Source: Xanthomonas hortorum
GTDB lineage: Bacteria > Pseudomonadota > Gammaproteobacteria > Xanthomonadales > Xanthomonadaceae
Direction: 5' to 3'
Assembly: GCF_024339125.1 (NCBI RefSeq)
Contig: NZ_CP101417.1
Span: forward strand, 3,917,001-3,981,000
DNA length: 64,000 nt
Shown here piece by piece: positions 30,115 to 38,454 of this stretch. Within the stretch, counting starts at the first letter, position 1, and the number at the start of each line of letters is the position of its first letter. Position numbers and translations under genes: made by a program. A model generated the notes under the pieces. That model was given only the letters and a program-made list of their open reading frames with translations. It did not search any database and was not told the DNA's origin.

Positions 30115-31095
30115 ATGTCAGCCACCACACGCAAGATCGCCACCTTCAACGTCAATGGCATCCATAGCCGGCTGCCGCATCTGCTGGAATGGCTGCAGCG
30201 CGAGCAACCGGATATCGTCGGTTTGCAGGAGCTGAAAGCCACCCAGGAGGCCTTTCCGGAACAGGCGATCCGTGACGCCGGCTATGGGGTGATCTGGCAG
30301 GGCGAGAAGTCGTGGAACGGTGTGGCCCTGCTTGCACGGGGCGCAGACCCGGTAGAGATTCGTCGCGGCCTGCCGTGGGACCCAGGCGATAGGCAAAGCC
30401 GCTATCTGGAAGCTGCGATTCACGGCGTGGTGGTGGCGTGTCTGTATCTGCCCAACGGCAATCCGCAGCCGGGACCGAAGTTCGATTACAAGCTCGCCTG
30501 GTTTCAGCGCTTGATCCGCCATGCCAAGACCTTGGTCGAGTTGCCGCATCCGGTGGCCTTGATCGGCGATTTCAACGTGGTGCCGACCGATGCGGATATC
30601 TACGACCCCAAGGGCTGGCGCAAGGATGCGTTGCTGCAGCCCGAAAGTCGCCAGGCATATGCAGGGCTGTTGCAGCAAGGCTGGACCGACAGCTTGCTGG
30701 CCGTGCATGGCGATACACCCATCTACACGTTCTGGGATTATTTTCGCCAGCACTTTGCGCGTGACCGCGGCTTGCGTATCGATCATCTACTGCTCAATCG
30801 CACGCTGGCGCCCGGCTTGCAGGATGCCGGCGTGGACAAGTGGGTGCGCGCCCTGGAGAAGGCCAGCGACCATGCGCCGACCTGGATCAGCGTGCGTGTG
30901 CCGGATGCAGTTGCAGAGACAGTGGTGGAGACCGAGGCTCCGTCGAAGCCGCGCAAGCGTGCGGCTGTGAAAAAGACGCCTGCGCGCAAGAAGGACAACA
31001 AGGCCGCATCGAAGGCCGCCGCGAAAACGACCGCAGCAAAAAAACCGACGCCCCGCACTGCCAAGCCGCGCAAGGCAGCCAAGCGCGTCAGCTGA
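30115..31095 (+). CDS. xthA: Exodeoxyribonuclease III with a basic C-terminal tail
   Basis: 326 residues. The first 265 are the exonuclease III/AP-endonuclease fold: KIATFNVNGIHSR, GLQELKATQ, the catalytic GDFNVVPTD and the terminal SDHAPTW His motif. It repairs abasic sites and removes 3' blocks. Residues 266-326 are a Lys/Ala/Pro-rich tail (KKTPARKKDNKAASKAAAKT and beyond) like histone H1 tails, probably a disordered DNA-binding extension. The stop overlaps by a few bases the 3' end of the small membrane-protein gene on the other strand. Confidence 0.92.
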   Translation: MSATTRKIATFNVNGIHSRLPHLLEWLQREQPDIVGLQELKATQEAFPEQAIRDAGYGVIWQGEKSWNGVALLARGADPVEIRRGLPWDPGDRQSRYLEAAIHGVVVACLYLPNGNPQPGPKFDYKLAWFQRLIRHAKTLVELPHPVALIGDFNVVPTDADIYDPKGWRKDALLQPESRQAYAGLLQQGWTDSLLAVHGDTPIYTFWDYFRQHFARDRGLRIDHLLLNRTLAPGLQDAGVDKWVRALEKASDHAPTWISVRVPDAVAETVVETEAPSKPRKRAAVKKTPARKKDNKAASKAAAKTTAAKKPTPRTAKPRKAAKRVS

Positions 31096-31363
31096 TGCCA
31101 CGCAGCTGGCGATGCTTGATCCGTTGCAGCACATAGCCGGTGATGGCGGTCAGCAGGATCAGTGCATTGCTGACGATAAACACCGCGTTGCCGACCAGGT
31201 AGCTGTAAACGATAAACAACACCGAGGCGCTGATCTGACCGACAAACAACCAGCGCGAGACACCCTGTGCCGCAGGCGACTGCCATTGCTTGTAAATCTG
31301 GCGGATCAAGGTGGCGATCAGAACGGCGCTGGCGAGCCAGCCAACAAGGTCGACGAATTGCAT
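31088..31363 (-). CDS. Small three-helix membrane protein, SemiSWEET/PQ-loop-like
   Basis: 91 residues with three hydrophobic helices (LVGWLASAVLIATLI; WLFVGQISASVLFIVYSYLVG; AVFIVSNALILLTAITGYVL) and the arrangement of SemiSWEET-type half-transporters; the Asn in the third helix fits that family. The substrate is unknown. The start at 31363 gives the compact three-helix protein; the longer frame upstream is not hydrophobic. It is convergent with xthA and divergent from moeA-2. Confidence 0.65.
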   Translation of the reverse strand: MQFVDLVGWLASAVLIATLIRQIYKQWQSPAAQGVSRWLFVGQISASVLFIVYSYLVGNAVFIVSNALILLTAITGYVLQRIKHRQLRGIS

Positions 31364-31567
31364 GGTGTGCAAAGATGAAAAAACTACCTGCAAGTGTGCG
31401 GCGCAGCGTGTTGACGATGCGTTCGAGCAGCGTCGAGCGCTGGGGTGATCACGTGATCGTTCACTGGTGCATTCGCCATCGCCACGCCGTCGCAGCATGC
31501 CTGTACCAGCCGCGCTGGAGGCCGGTATCCTAGCCAGGTCATCCATCGGTCGGCAGTCGCCTTGCTC

Positions 31568-32821
31568 ATGATCAGCTACGCCGAAGCCTTTGCACTGATC
31601 CATCAGCAGGTCGCCACGCTCGCCAGCGAGTGGGCGGACAGTGCGGATGCGCAAGGCCGCGTGCTTGCGCAGGCATTGTCGAGCCCGGCCGAGCTGCCGG
31701 CTTTCGACAACAGTGCGATGGATGGATTTGCGCTGGTCACCGATGGCCGTGGTGCAATGACCGCAAGTGAGCACGCGGTCGGTGGCACCGTTGCCGCAGG
31801 CGAAGATGCGGGTGGCATTACGGCAGGCGCTGCCTGGGAAATCATGACCGGTGCCGGCTTGCCTGCAGGTGCCGATGCCGTGGTGCCGATCGAAAAGGTG
31901 GAGCTGCTGGCGCATGACGGCACACGCCCCAGCCGCATCCGGCTACGCGCCGATGTACGCGTGGGCCAGCACATTCGCCGACGTGGTGAAGATGTGGCCT
32001 TGCACGATCGTGTGATCGAGGCCGGTACGGTGCTGCGCGGTGCACATCTGATGCTGTTGGCCGGACTGGGCTGCGTGCGTGTGCAGGTGGTGCGGCGCCC
32101 GCGTGTGGCCTTGATCGCGACCGGCCGCGAATTGGTGGGCGATCCTGCGCAGCCGCTGCAGCCCGGCCAGATCCGCGATGGCACCAGCAGCTATCTGCTC
32201 AGTCAGTTGCATGCAGCCGGTGCCGAACTGGTGTGGCGAGGGCAGGTGGGCGATGACGTTGCCGCCTTCGATGCGGCGCTCGCGCAAGCGCGACATGCGG
32301 GAGCCGACGTGATTCTGAGCACCGGTGCGGTGTCGCGTGGTCGCTACGATTTCGTGCCGGATGCGTTGGCGCGACATGGGGCGGCGTTGCTATTTCATAA
32401 GGTGGCGGTGCGGCCAGGCAAGCCGGTGTTGTTGGCGCGCTTTGCGGACGGCGCGCTGTATTTCGGTTTGCCGGGCAATCCGATGGCCAGCGCTGCCGGG
32501 CTACGTTTTTTTGTCGAGCCGGCCTTGCGTGGTTTGCTGGGCATGCCTGCAGAGCGCGGTTTGCGTGTTGCGCTGCACACACCGATGCATGCAAGACCGA
32601 TCTGGCGGCAGCACCTGCGCGCGCGTTTGAACTGCAGCGATGCCGGTGTGCTGTGCGTGCAGATCTTGCCGCAGCAAGAGTCGTTTCGCGTGGCGCCGTT
32701 GTTGCAGGCCAATGTGTGGACGGTGCTGGAGCCGCAGGACGATGGCGCCGCGCCCAGTACGACGGCGCAGGTGTTCGGGCTGGGACATCTGCAGCCGGCT
32801 GCACCGGCGATTGCGCCATGA
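31568..32821 (+). CDS. moeA: Molybdopterin molybdenumtransferase MoeA (copy 2)
   Basis: 417 residues. Motifs: PAFDNSAMDGFALV, AWEIMTGAGLPAGADAVVPIEKVE, GQIRDGTSSYLLSQL, LSTGAVSRGRYDF and FGLPGNPMASAAGLRFF. Two differences from copy 1 stand out: GAGLPAG for GAPLPDG, and GAVSRGRYDFV for GGVSAGEKDYL. It is therefore a divergent paralogue, perhaps dedicated to the assimilatory nitrate reductase encoded nearby. ATG 31568 is taken as start; a TTG two codons earlier is less likely. mobA follows on the same strand. Confidence 0.9.
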   Translation: MISYAEAFALIHQQVATLASEWADSADAQGRVLAQALSSPAELPAFDNSAMDGFALVTDGRGAMTASEHAVGGTVAAGEDAGGITAGAAWEIMTGAGLPAGADAVVPIEKVELLAHDGTRPSRIRLRADVRVGQHIRRRGEDVALHDRVIEAGTVLRGAHLMLLAGLGCVRVQVVRRPRVALIATGRELVGDPAQPLQPGQIRDGTSSYLLSQLHAAGAELVWRGQVGDDVAAFDAALAQARHAGADVILSTGAVSRGRYDFVPDALARHGAALLFHKVAVRPGKPVLLARFADGALYFGLPGNPMASAAGLRFFVEPALRGLLGMPAERGLRVALHTPMHARPIWRQHLRARLNCSDAGVLCVQILPQQESFRVAPLLQANVWTVLEPQDDGAAPSTTAQVFGLGHLQPAAPAIAP

Positions 32822-32867
32822 GCGTGTGCCGGCACGCAGCGCGACGCAGTGCCTGCGGGCAGGCGGC

Positions 32868-33437
32868 ATGACCGCAACACACCCGTGGATCGGCGTGGTG
32901 CTGGCCGGCGGCCGTTCCTCACGCATGGGCCAGGACAAGGCGCTGCTGCCGTGGCGCGGGCGTCCGCTGGTTGCGCATATGCAGGCGGTGCTGCGCGATG
33001 CAGGCGCGCTGGACGTAGTGATCAGCGGTGATCGTCCTGGCTATGCAGGGATTGCCGATGCGCAGCCGGATCTGGGGCCGTTGGGCGGTCTGGCCAGCGT
33101 GATCGATCATGTGGCCGATGCAACGACACTTGTGGTGGTACCGGTCGACATGCCGCTGCTGTCCAAACCATTGCTGGAACGACTGCTGGCGCCACCAGAC
33201 CAACGCTGCGCCGCTTTCGAAGACGAGATGTTGCCGATGCGTCTGTGCGTGGATGGCGTTGTGCGTGAGGCGCTCTCGGTGTTAATGGCCGGCGCTGCAT
33301 CGTCACGCTCGCTGCGCGCCTTGCAGCGTTCACTGCAGTGCCATCGCGTGGCTGTCACCGCCAGCGAACGCGGCGCGTTCGTCAATTGCAATACGCCCGA
33401 GCAGTGGAGTCAGCTCAGTCATGAAAATCCAGATTGA
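32868..33437 (+). CDS. mobA: Molybdenum cofactor guanylyltransferase MobA
   Basis: 189 residues. MobA adds GMP to molybdopterin to form the bis-MGD cofactor used by NasA-type reductases. The nucleotide-binding motif VLAGGRSSRMGQDKAL is at 11-26, followed by LGPLGGLASVI and VVVPVDMPLLSKPLLERL, with FVNCNTPEQW at the C-terminus. The start at 32868 sits next to the family motif; upstream sequence belongs to moeA-2. Its 3' end overlaps the next small gene by 17 bp. Confidence 0.93.
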   Translation: MTATHPWIGVVLAGGRSSRMGQDKALLPWRGRPLVAHMQAVLRDAGALDVVISGDRPGYAGIADAQPDLGPLGGLASVIDHVADATTLVVVPVDMPLLSKPLLERLLAPPDQRCAAFEDEMLPMRLCVDGVVREALSVLMAGAASSRSLRALQRSLQCHRVAVTASERGAFVNCNTPEQWSQLSHENPD

Positions 33438-33783
33438 AGGTCAGCAGTTGCGCTTTCGCATCGACGAAGCCGAATTGGCCGAATTGCTTGCCGGGCGCAC
33501 CGTCGATAACGAAAGCCGCTTGCCGAGTGGGCAGGGCGCGCGATTGGTGCGCCACAGCGTGAGCCTGACCGGTGGTCACGCGGCCTGCAACTGCGCCACC
33601 GATCATTGGCAGTTGTCGGTGCCGCGCGATGCGCTGGAGGAGCATGCACGGCAGTTGCCCATCCGCGACGGGCTGAGTTTCAGCTTCGATGCCGGGGCTG
33701 GCCATGCCGAACACACGGCGTTGCGCGTGACCTTCGATATCGACGTGCGCGACAGTGCGCGCAAGCGGTTTCTGAAAGCGTGA
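33421..33783 (+). CDS. Hypothetical protein overlapping mobA
   Basis: 120 residues, beta-rich by eye (MKIQIEGQQLRFRIDEAELAEL...WQLSVPRD...LRVTFDIDVRDSARKRFLKA). It starts inside the 3' end of mobA, indicating translational coupling in the moeA2-mobA operon. No signal peptide, metal motif or membrane segment. Function not recognised; association with Moco synthesis is inferred only from coupling. Confidence 0.7.
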   Translation: MKIQIEGQQLRFRIDEAELAELLAGRTVDNESRLPSGQGARLVRHSVSLTGGHAACNCATDHWQLSVPRDALEEHARQLPIRDGLSFSFDAGAGHAEHTALRVTFDIDVRDSARKRFLKA

Positions 33784-33811
33784 TCCAGCTGTGGCCGTAC
33801 GTGCGTGCCGC

Positions 33812-34810
33812 TCATGCGTTGGCGTGCATGTGCATGGCAATGCCGGGCACACGATCACACGCCAGGCCCCGCGCATGGAGCGCTGCTTCAATCGCAGCAG
33901 CATCGGCATCGCTGTAGCCGGCGCCGCTGCGCAATGCGACCACATGCAGGCCTTCTGTCGCCAGTTCCAGCAACAGATGCCGTTGTGCATCGGTATCACG
34001 CGGCAAGGCGCGGCGTGAGGCATCGCGACGCGCCAGTTCCAGCACCGCATCGGGGATGTCGTCGCCGATCAGCAGCACGTCGGCCAGATTCATCGCGCGT
34101 AGCGCTTTCAAGGTGAGCAGGCCGGGATCGCCCGGGCCGGTGCCGACCAGTTGCACGCTGCCACGCGCCGGCACCGCGCCAGCATCGTCCAGTGCTGCGG
34201 TGAACGCGGTTTCGGCGGCGTCATCGTTGCCGGCCTGCAGCAGCAACGGCACGTCGCCGTCGATGACGCGGTCGAACCAACGCCTGCGCCGATTCATATC
34301 CGGGAACTGGCTGCGGATGCGCTCGCGGTGACGCGCAAATAGTCCAGCGAAGCGGCCGACCGAGGCATCCAGCTCGCGCTCCAGCCGTTCGCGCAGACGC
34401 CGTGCCAGCATGGGTGCGGCGCCTGCCGAGGAGATGGCGATGACCAGCGGGTCGCGGTCCACGATCGCCGGTACCTGGTAGGTCGACAGCTCTGCATCGT
34501 CCACCACATTGACCAGGCGCTGACGCGCGCCGGCGGCAGTGGCGACACGTTGATTCAAGTCTGCATCGTCGGTGGCGGCGACCACCAGCCACACATCGTC
34601 GATCCAGGCTGGATCGAATTCGCCGCCCAACTGTTCGAAGCGACCGGCTTGCATCAATACATCGAGTTCCGGCGAGAGCGCATGCGCATACAGACGGATC
34701 TGCGCGCCGGCCTTGAGCAGGGCGAGCACCTTGCGCGTGGCGACCTCGCCACCGCCGATCACCAACACGGGGCGCGCTTGCAGGTTTGCGAACAACGGGA
34801 ACAACGGCAT
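33812..34810 (-). CDS. cysG: CysG-like siroheme synthase with a shortened methyltransferase domain
   Basis: 332 residues. The N-terminal CysG-B/Met8 part (1-210) is complete: LVIGGGEVATRKV near residue 16, NVVDDAELSTYQVPAIVDRDPLVIAISSAG and the ARRLRERLERELD dimerisation region. It covers precorrin-2 oxidation and iron insertion. The C-terminal SUMT domain starts normally (VQLVGTGPGDPGLLTLKALR) but is only about 115 residues instead of about 240. It lacks the KGGDPF.FGRGGEE SAM motif and ends soon after VPGIAM. Uroporphyrinogen methylation must then come from another enzyme, and cobA in the nitrate operon fits. The gene is divergent from nasT. Confidence 0.85.
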   Translation of the reverse strand: MPLFPLFANLQARPVLVIGGGEVATRKVLALLKAGAQIRLYAHALSPELDVLMQAGRFEQLGGEFDPAWIDDVWLVVAATDDADLNQRVATAAGARQRLVNVVDDAELSTYQVPAIVDRDPLVIAISSAGAAPMLARRLRERLERELDASVGRFAGLFARHRERIRSQFPDMNRRRRWFDRVIDGDVPLLLQAGNDDAAETAFTAALDDAGAVPARGSVQLVGTGPGDPGLLTLKALRAMNLADVLLIGDDIPDAVLELARRDASRRALPRDTDAQRHLLLELATEGLHVVALRSGAGYSDADAAAIEAALHARGLACDRVPGIAMHMHANA

Positions 34811-34892
34811 CAGACGGACTCCGAAAAGATGACTCGCACCGACAGCATGTTGCATGGCACCATCCAGCCACGTCCACGCCTCGCCGCCGCCA

Positions 34893-35465
34893 ATGCGTGT
34901 TTTGCTGGTCAACGATACCGAAAAGCCGATTGGCGAACTGCGCCAGGCATTGACGCGTGCCGGTTATACGGTGCTCGACGATGTGGCCTCGGTCGGTGCG
35001 TTGCTGCATGCGGTGCAGAGCCAGCAGCCGGATGTGGTGGTGATCGATGTGGACTCGCCTTCGCGCGATACCTTGGAGCAACTGTCGATGCTGCACGCAC
35101 ACGCGCCGCGCCCGGTGGTGATGTTTTCCGGCGATGGCGACGATGCGTTGATCCATGCGGCCGTAGGCGCAGGTGTCACCGCGTATGTAGTCGATGGGCT
35201 GGCACCGGCGCGGCTGGCGCCGATCGTGCAGGTGGCGCTTGCCCGATTCGCGCAGGAAAGCAGCATGCGCAAACGCCTGGACGATGTGCAGCAGGCGCTG
35301 CAGGACCGCAAGCAGATCGATCGCGCCAAGGGCCTGCTGATGGAAAAACGTGGCCTGAGCGAGGCCGACGCCTACGCGGCGCTGCGCCAGCAAGCGATGA
35401 AGCAGGGCGTCAAACTGGCCGAAGTGGCGCGACGCATCGTGGCCATGGCCGAGCTGTTGGGATGA
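34893..35465 (+). CDS. nasT: ANTAR-type antiterminator NasT
   Basis: 190 residues. A receiver-like domain (MRVLLVND, VVVIDVDSPSRD, VVMFSGDGDD; the usual receiver Lys is replaced in YVVDGL) is followed by a coiled linker and a C-terminal ANTAR RNA-binding domain (RKQIDRAKGLLMEKRGLSEADAYAAL). NasT binds paired hexaloop hairpins in leader RNAs and prevents termination. Its likely target lies 3 kb away upstream of narK. ATG 34893 starts at the canonical MRVLLV; a longer frame from 34854 adds 13 residues. nasS follows after 4 bp, so they form one operon. Confidence 0.93.
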   Translation: MRVLLVNDTEKPIGELRQALTRAGYTVLDDVASVGALLHAVQSQQPDVVVIDVDSPSRDTLEQLSMLHAHAPRPVVMFSGDGDDALIHAAVGAGVTAYVVDGLAPARLAPIVQVALARFAQESSMRKRLDDVQQALQDRKQIDRAKGLLMEKRGLSEADAYAALRQQAMKQGVKLAEVARRIVAMAELLG

Positions 35466-35469
35466 ACAC

Positions 35470-36534
35470 ATGAGCCAAGCCAACCTCCCCGTATTGCGCG
35501 TGGCCTACATGCCGCTGATCGATTGCGCACCGCTGATCGCGGCGCAACGGCTGGGCCTGGACCGTGCGCATGGCTTGCAGTTGGCGCTGCAGCGTCAGGC
35601 GTCGTGGGCTGGCGTGCGCGACCGTCTGCTGGCCGGCGAGGTCGATGCGGCGCATGCCTTGGCCAGCCTGGTGTATGCGATCGATCTCGGCATTGCCGGG
35701 CCGCAATGCCCGATGGCGTTGTTGATGACGCTCAACCACAACGGCCAGGCGATCACGCTGGCACCTGCGCTCGCGCAGGCCTTGGCCGATGGTCACGCGT
35801 TGCCGCAGGTGCTGGCCGGTCTGGGCCGCCGTGCGGTGTTTGCGCAGACATTTCCCACCGGTACGCATGCGTTGTGGCTGTATTACTGGCTGGCCGCATG
35901 CAGGGTGGACCCGATGCGCGATGTGGATGTGCTCAGCATTCCGCCGCCGCAGATGCCCGAGGCCTTGGCTAGCGGGTTGGTCGATGGCTATTGCTCCGGC
36001 GAGCCGTGGGCTGCGGTGGCCGAGGCGCAGGGCAGCGGTCGCCGCGTGATCCGCAGTGGCGAGTTGTGGGCGGGGCATCCGGAAAAAGTGCTGGCCTGCC
36101 GGCGCGAGTTCGCCGCGCTGCAACCGGAGTTGACCGAGCGCCTGACCGCCTGCGTGCTGGAAGCCTGTCGCTGGCTGGATGCGGCGCCAGGCAATCGCGC
36201 GCAGTGTGCGCAGTGGTTGGCCGAGCCGCAGCATATCGGTGTGTCGGCTGCGCATCTGGCGGCGTGTCTGGACGCGGATATCGAGATCCATGCGAACGAT
36301 GCGACGGCGCTGGCCTTTCATCGCAATGGTGCGGTGAACATGCCGTGGCTGTCGGATGGCGAGTGGTTCCTGACCCAGTTTCAGCGCTGGGGCTGGCATG
36401 ACATCCACGACGACGACATCGCGCGGCTGCGCGATATCCATCGGCTGGACAACTATCGGCGCGCGGCAGCCCGCGTGGGTGTGGCTGTGCCGGATGACGA
36501 TCACCGCAGCAATCGGTTGTTCGATGCGCTCTAG
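35470..36534 (+). CDS. nasS: Nitrate/nitrite sensor NasS (NrtA-like, cytoplasmic)
   Basis: 354 residues. It resembles the solute-binding protein NrtA but starts directly with LPVLRVAYMPLIDCAPLIAA and has no signal peptide or lipobox, as expected for NasS. NasS holds NasT inactive and releases it when nitrate or nitrite binds. Family blocks: SLVYAIDLGIAG, LGRRAVFAQTFPTGTHALWLYYWLAA, DGYCSGEPWAAVAE and DGEWFLTQFQRWGW. The stop TAG is part of the CTAG target duplicated by the IS5-family element, so the protein is intact although the IS abuts it. Confidence 0.9.
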   Translation: MSQANLPVLRVAYMPLIDCAPLIAAQRLGLDRAHGLQLALQRQASWAGVRDRLLAGEVDAAHALASLVYAIDLGIAGPQCPMALLMTLNHNGQAITLAPALAQALADGHALPQVLAGLGRRAVFAQTFPTGTHALWLYYWLAACRVDPMRDVDVLSIPPPQMPEALASGLVDGYCSGEPWAAVAEAQGSGRRVIRSGELWAGHPEKVLACRREFAALQPELTERLTACVLEACRWLDAAPGNRAQCAQWLAEPQHIGVSAAHLAACLDADIEIHANDATALAFHRNGAVNMPWLSDGEWFLTQFQRWGWHDIHDDDIARLRDIHRLDNYRRAAARVGVAVPDDDHRSNRLFDAL

Positions 36535-37693
36535 GGATGGTCTGATCAACGGCATCGGAGGATGAGCCTAACCACATCGACCAGGCTGACGGCGCTCAGA
36601 TCCTCGATTTTTTTGCCGTTTCCGGCGCGTTTGCAGGGTGTTGCCCGGGTTACAGGCGCACGTTCCCCATCGTCGGCAGTAACTGCTTTCGCTTCATCCA
36701 CAGGTTCGATAGCGCAAACAAGGTCAGCACCTGCGCGGTGTTCTTGGCCAGGCCGCGATAGCGGACCTTGGTGTAGCCGAACTGGCGCTTGATCACCCGG
36801 AATGGATGCTCCACCTTCGCGCGCACGCTGGCCTTGAAGTGTTCCCAACGTCTTTCCCGAGCACGCTCGCGTTTGTTGCCGAGGGCTTGCATCGTCGAGG
36901 GCCTGGCGGCGATGAAGAATGCAGCCTTGCAGGCCTGCAGTTCTTCGCGTTTGTCCGCACCGGTGTAGCCGCTATCGCCGAACACGCTGTCTTCTTTGCC
37001 ATGCAGCAACGTGTGCATCACCGTGACATCGGCGACGTTGGCGGCTGTGCAATGGACGTGGTGCACCAACCCGGAAAATTCATCCACGCCGATGTGCGCC
37101 TTCATCCCGAAATACCACTGATTGCCCTTCTTGGTCTGATGCATCTCAGGGTCGCGCGCGTTGTCGGCATTCTTGGTCGAACTGGGCGCCGCGATCAGCG
37201 TCGCATCGACGATCGTGCCCGACCGCAGGCTCTGGCCCTTGCGCGCCAGATGCGCGTTGACCGCTTCCAGCATCCGCGCGGCAAGGCCATGGGTCTCCAG
37301 CAGGCGCCGAAAGTTGAGAATCGTGGTCTCGTCCGGAACGTTGTCCAAGCCACCGAGCTGGGCAAACCGCCGCAAGGTCGGGATCTCGTGCAGTGCTTCT
37401 TCCATCGCCGGATCGCTCAGCGCATACCACTGCTGCAGCAGATGAATCCGCAACATCGTCGCCAGTGCGTACGGCTGCCGACCTGGCCGGCCCGATACCG
37501 GATAGTGCGGCGCGATCAGACCGAGCAGTTGCTGCCACGGAACCACCTGCTCCATCTCGGCCAGAAAGATCTCGCGCCGGGTCTGCTTGCGCTTGCCCAG
37601 GCCCTCAGCGTCACCGAACGTCAGTTGCATGGATCACTCCTCAACATCAGGCGGGTAGTGTCGCGTATCTGTGGTGCGTTGTTCAGAGGTTCC
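36535..37693 (-). mobile_element. IS5-family insertion sequence (complete, 1159 bp)
   Basis: Imperfect terminal inverted repeats GGATGGTCTGATCAACG (left) and GGAACCTCTGAACAACG (right, reverse complement) are flanked by a 4-bp direct repeat CTAG at 36531-36534 and 37694-37697. One transposase frame fills the element. It was inserted right at the nasS stop codon without altering the protein and now separates nasTS from the nitrate operon. Confidence 0.9.
36650..37630 (-). CDS. IS5-family transposase
   Basis: 326 residues with an N-terminal DUF772-like domain (MLRIHLLQQWYALSDPAMEEALHEIPTL is split here only for naming) and a DDE_Tnp_1 catalytic core. The acidic residues are visible: Asp in IVDATLI, Asp in FGDSGYTGADKR and Glu in VEHPFRVIKRQFG. 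The reading frame is intact, so the element may still be active. The ATG at 37630 is about 60 bp inside the right terminal repeat. Confidence 0.93.
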   Translation of the reverse strand: MQLTFGDAEGLGKRKQTRREIFLAEMEQVVPWQQLLGLIAPHYPVSGRPGRQPYALATMLRIHLLQQWYALSDPAMEEALHEIPTLRRFAQLGGLDNVPDETTILNFRRLLETHGLAARMLEAVNAHLARKGQSLRSGTIVDATLIAAPSSTKNADNARDPEMHQTKKGNQWYFGMKAHIGVDEFSGLVHHVHCTAANVADVTVMHTLLHGKEDSVFGDSGYTGADKREELQACKAAFFIAARPSTMQALGNKRERARERRWEHFKASVRAKVEHPFRVIKRQFGYTKVRYRGLAKNTAQVLTLFALSNLWMKRKQLLPTMGNVRL

Positions 37694-37875
37694 CTAGGGC
37701 GGATGACTACACGACGGTGTTACCGCTAGGCAGGAGCGCGTCACCGGCAAGGCAATCAGCATGGACCCGCATGAACTCCGAACTCTTGCGCATGCTTGCA
37801 CTCGTCTGACGCCTAAGGCCTAACGCCTGACGTTTGAGTTGGTTGTGGAGCTATCGATCTGTGGGTTTGCTGGAG

Positions 37876-37983
37876 GGCCCTTGCCCGCCCACCATCGCGG
37901 GACACGCCGCAAGTACGTCCATGTAGGCTCTTACGCGGCATCCATGCCGCGTAAGGTCCCGCGACGGTGGGCGGGCAAGGGCC
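37876..37983 (+). repeat. Long palindromic intergenic repeat, copy 2
   Basis: Arms GGCCCTTGCCCGCCCACC and their near-perfect reverse complement enclose the shared core CACGCCGCAAGTACGTCCAT and an inner hairpin ACGCGGCATCCATGCCGCGT. The outer arms differ from copy 1, but the core and overall 105-bp size are the same. Confidence 0.8.
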
Positions 37984-38038
37984 AGTGGAGATGGTAGGTG
38001 TGCATGTTTTCAACAAAGCAGCCGACTAACTTTCTGGT

Positions 38039-38141
38039 GCGGTGTCCTCGCCGCTTGCGGGACCGTGTGGCGGCATAGATGCCGCCACCGAGCCTACATG
38101 GACGTACTTGCGGCGTGTCCCGCGAGCGGCGAGGGCACCGC
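38039..38141 (-). repeat. Long palindromic intergenic repeat, copy 3 (inverted)
   Basis: The reverse complement begins GCGGTGCCCTCGCCGCTCG and contains CACGCCGCAAGTACGTCCAT, almost identical to copy 1. It lies 55 bp from copy 2 in the opposite orientation, so the pair forms a REPIN-like inverted doublet. Confidence 0.8.
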
Positions 38142-38280
38142 GCGCTCGACTAACTCGGCTTTTGACCTAGATATTTGATCGGTGTGCACGCGTCCTAGAT
38201 GAGGCTTCCTAGCGCCAGCCGCGCTGTAGTTTTGTTCGGCGCCATCAGGCGTGCCAAGCGGCAGAGCAAGTGGTACACGA

Positions 38281-38297
38281 CGCACGCTGTTGGTGCA
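38281..38297. promoter_or_regulatory. Candidate NtrC-type enhancer site
   Basis: GCAC-N7-GTGC (GCACGCTGTTGGTGC plus a following A) matches the NtrC dyad spacing TGCACC-N5-GGTGCA, with a full right half-site and a degraded left one. It lies about 145 bp upstream of the -24 element, a normal distance for an enhancer of a sigma-54 promoter. Confidence 0.4.
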
Positions 38298-38426
38298 TTG
38301 CTGCACGAAAGACGGGAATGATGGGCTGCACTGGCGTGTCGACAGGCCGTCGTTAAGTCGGACGCGCTGCATCCAAAACACTATTTTTCAATGACTTGTA
38401 TCGTCGTGATGCTCAGGTGAGCAAGT

Positions 38427-38441
38427 TGGCACGTTGATTGC
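38427..38441 (+). promoter_or_regulatory. Sigma-54 promoter of the nitrate assimilation operon
   Basis: TGGCAC-GTTGA-TTGC with GG and GC separated by exactly 10 bp is a perfect -24/-12 element. The predicted transcript would begin near 38453, two bases before the first ANTAR hairpin, so promoter and leader fit each other. Confidence 0.85.
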
Positions 38442-38454
38442 GTAGTGATTACGT

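Larger units (their letters stand above)
37698..38426. other. Intergenic gap between the IS and the nitrate-operon promoter
   Basis: About 730 bp with no supported gene. It holds two long palindromic repeats in opposite orientation (37876 and 38039), a candidate NtrC site (38281) and otherwise unremarkable sequence. Before the IS insertion this gap separated nasS from narK. Confidence 0.6.
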
